DNA from: DASPXY01 sp038227745
Lineage (GTDB): Bacteria > Planctomycetota > Planctomycetia > Gemmatales > Gemmataceae
NCBI GenBank assembly: GCA_038227745.1
Contig: JBBRPS010000545.1
Location: 1 to 7,104, forward strand
Reading direction: 5' to 3'
DNA length: 7,104 nucleotides
Both the position numbers and the translations under genes were made by a program. This document shows positions 6,195-7,104 of this stretch, one piece after another (position 1 is the first letter of the stretch; each line of letters opens with the position of its first letter). The notes beneath the pieces were generated by a model. It was not told the DNA's origin. It saw only the letters and a program-made list of their open reading frames with translations, and searched no databases.

Positions 6195-6261
6195 GGGCCG
6201 TGGGTCAGGATTCCAATCCTGACATGGGACTTGTCAGGATCGGAGTCCTGACCCACGGCCC
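6195..6261. repeat. 67-nt two-tier hairpin after meaB
   Basis: The outer arms 6195-6214 and 6242-6261 pair over 20 positions with a single G-T wobble. After one mismatch (6215/6241), the inner arms 6216-6224 and 6232-6240 pair perfectly over 9 bp around a 7-nt loop. TCAGGAT/ATCCTGA occurs four times within the element. It begins 7 nt after the meaB stop codon, so it probably acts as a terminator or mRNA 3' end. Without a T-run, and with this elaborate structure, it also looks like a dispersed repeat element. Confidence 0.8.
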
Positions 6262-6324
6262 GCGCCTCCGTCCGTCAGCGTTTCGCGGACTTGAGTTCAA
6301 ACGGTTGGAGTTGGTTCGCGCCCT

Positions 6325-6345
6325 CCCTGACCTGGGCGGTCAGGG
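6325..6345. repeat. Small hairpin between convergent genes
   Basis: Bases 6325-6332 and 6338-6345 form a perfect 8-bp GC-rich stem with a 5-nt loop, 20 nt beyond the Nudix stop codon. It could help end transcription of the Nudix gene or of the rightward operon. No T-run follows on either side. Confidence 0.4.
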
Positions 6346-6364
6346 GCGTCCGATGTGCGCCGCC

Positions 6365-6832
6365 TCAGCCCTCTCTCCCCCCGCCGGTCCCGGCGAGCCG
6401 CTCGCGGGTACACGCCAGGATTTTGTCGTGGTCGAACGCCAGCGGCGGCGGGCTCGTGAGGTCGTGCCAGCCGACCTCGGCGGCGTCGTCGGCGGCGCGG
6501 GCCTGCACGGCGCCGGCATCCACTCGGGCCAGGTAAGCCACGCTGACCGTCCGCCCGCGCGGGTCGCGCCCCGGGTCGCCGAAGGTGTGTAACTGCTCCA
6601 ACCGCTCCACCTTCACGCCCGTCTCCTCTTCCAGCTCGCGCGCCGCCCCGGCCTCCAGCGTCTCGTCCATCTCGACGAAGCCGCCGGGGATTGCCCAGGT
6701 GCCGGCGAACGGCTCGCCCTTGCGGCGGATCAGCAGCACGCGCGGCCGCTCCGCGCGGGTCACGACGACGACGTCCACGGTCAGCGCCGGCCGCGGGTAT
6801 TCGTAACAGTATTGCTTTTTCGGTTGCGTCAT
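6365..6832 (-). CDS. Nudix hydrolase, ADP-ribose pyrophosphatase type
   Basis: This 155-aa protein hydrolyses a nucleoside diphosphate linked to another group, most likely ADP-ribose or a related NAD-derived compound. The Nudix box fits the GX5EX7REUXEEXGU consensus: Gly51, Glu57, then RELEEETGV at 65-73, where the glutamates bind the metal. Before it, residues 16-50 show the usual strand pattern (ALTVDVVVV, then VLLIRRKGEPFAGTWAIPGG). After it, HTFGDPGRDPRGRTVSVAY at 82-100 is characteristic of COG1051-like ADP-ribose pyrophosphatases and of NrtR sensor domains, but no DNA-binding domain is fused here. The length is typical. Start ATG 6832 lacks a clear ribosome site (only CCCCAGGGACCC precedes it), which is not rare in planctomycetes. 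A promoter candidate lies 44-72 nt upstream. It is convergent with the mutase operon and stands alone. The exact substrate is not determined by sequence. Confidence 0.92.
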   Translation of the reverse strand: MTQPKKQYCYEYPRPALTVDVVVVTRAERPRVLLIRRKGEPFAGTWAIPGGFVEMDETLEAGAARELEEETGVKVERLEQLHTFGDPGRDPRGRTVSVAYLARVDAGAVQARAADDAAEVGWHDLTSPPPLAFDHDKILACTRERLAGTGGGREG

Positions 6833-6875
6833 GGGTCCCTGGGGCAGTAGGCTCGGGCGACGGTCTTGTCATCTT

Positions 6876-6904
6876 ATTACAGGGGCAAGGGTGGTGTTGT
6901 GCAA
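6876..6904 (-). promoter_or_regulatory. Candidate sigma-70 promoter of the Nudix gene
   Basis: On the minus strand TTGCAC (6904-6899) and TGTAAT (6881-6876) are spaced by exactly 17 bp. The -10 matches five of six consensus bases and the -35 box keeps TTG. It lies 44 nt before the start codon in a locally AT-richer stretch, making it the best promoter match in the window. Confidence 0.5.
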
Positions 6905-6922
6905 TGCCAGGCGAACGGCCAG

Positions 6923-6974
6923 CGTAAGCCGGCTGGTACTGCGACCCACGCGGTGACGTACCAGCCGGCTTACG
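6923..6974. repeat. 17-bp inverted repeat upstream of the Nudix gene
   Basis: Bases 6923-6939 and 6958-6974 are perfect reverse complements around an 18-nt loop. The arms contain AAGCCGGCTGGTAC and its complement. It lies upstream of both the Nudix promoter and the gene that starts at the right edge, so it is not an obvious terminator for either. I read it as another dispersed palindromic element. A short leftward frame across it (6869-7066) is not convincing as a gene. Confidence 0.75.
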
Positions 6975-7051
6975 AGATCGTCCAGCTTCCGGGTCTTACG
7001 CAATAACGCTTTACGGCGGGGGGTGGACAAAGGTGGGGAGAACAGCTGCAA

Positions 7052-7077
7052 TGACAGGGTTGTCACACCGCTGTCAC
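7052..7077. promoter_or_regulatory. TGACA/TGTCA repeat cluster, possible operator
   Basis: TGACA (7052-7056) and TGTCA (7061-7065) form an inverted repeat with a 4-bp gap. A second TGTCAC (7072-7077) follows the first (7061-7066) with an 11-bp period, about one helical turn. The cluster lies just before the ribosome site of the right-edge gene, where a repressor could act. It could also be chance, and no specific regulator is suggested. Confidence 0.3.
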
Positions 7078-7093
7078 CGGCAGGAGTCTCCCC

Positions 7094-7104
7094 ATGCCTA
7101 TCCT
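7094..7104 (+). CDS. Probable start of a gene running off the right edge
   Basis: AGGAG at 7082-7086 lies 7 nt before ATG 7094, an ideal arrangement. Only the first codons (Met-Pro-Ile) are inside the window, so the product cannot be identified. The call depends on the ribosome site and on the gene-free 261 bp before it. Confidence 0.4.

Noticed and set aside
6200..6592. 130-codon rightward frame from the hairpin into the Nudix gene
   Set aside because: It begins inside the palindrome and then runs antisense to the Nudix gene; no motif.
4127..6974. Inverted repeats as a CRISPR array or IS ends
   Set aside because: The repeats differ from each other, are not regularly spaced, and no transposase or Cas gene lies between or beside them.
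6869..7066. 65-codon leftward frame upstream of the Nudix gene
   Set aside because: Much of it is the 17-bp inverted repeat and its loop; no ribosome site or family resemblance seen.

Overview
The window is very GC-rich, with strong G/C preference at third codon positions and long intergenic palindromes. The best taxonomic clue is the first gene: a Gly/Cys-rich protein that starts MYSVVLMAAL and ends in a TIGR03000-type domain, a combination I know only from planctomycetes. I infer a Gemmataceae-like member of the Planctomycetota. This rests on recall of the family, not on a search.

Layout. Positions 1-225 are non-coding: a 50-bp perfect palindrome, then an 18-bp-stem intrinsic terminator that ends the leftward gene at 226-891 (Gly/Cys-rich TIGR03000 protein). 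A 319-bp divergent intergenic region follows. Next comes a rightward two-component pair with a 23-bp overlap: a membrane histidine kinase (1211-2704) and an NtrC-type sigma-54 activator (2682-4127). An AT-rich hairpin, unlike the surrounding DNA, begins at the last base of the regulator's stop codon.

A second rightward operon runs from 4283 to 6187: a stand-alone B12-binding (small) subunit of a methylmalonyl-CoA-mutase-type enzyme, a two-helix YcxB-like membrane protein, and a MeaB-type GTPase that starts inside the stop codon of the membrane gene. The B12 subunit and MeaB belong to one known functional unit, a cobalamin-dependent acyl-CoA mutase and its G-protein chaperone. The large catalytic subunit is not in the window. 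The GTPase has HKAD where NKxD is expected. A 67-nt two-tier hairpin closes the operon.

On the other strand, 6365-6832 encodes a Nudix hydrolase of the ADP-ribose pyrophosphatase type, with a plausible promoter and another 17-bp inverted repeat upstream. At the right edge a Shine-Dalgarno sequence and ATG suggest a gene that continues outside the window.

I see no RNA gene, CRISPR array, insertion sequence or known defence system. The least ordinary features are a different long palindrome at almost every transcription-unit boundary, the split mutase subunit/YcxB/MeaB operon, and the altered G4 motif in MeaB.
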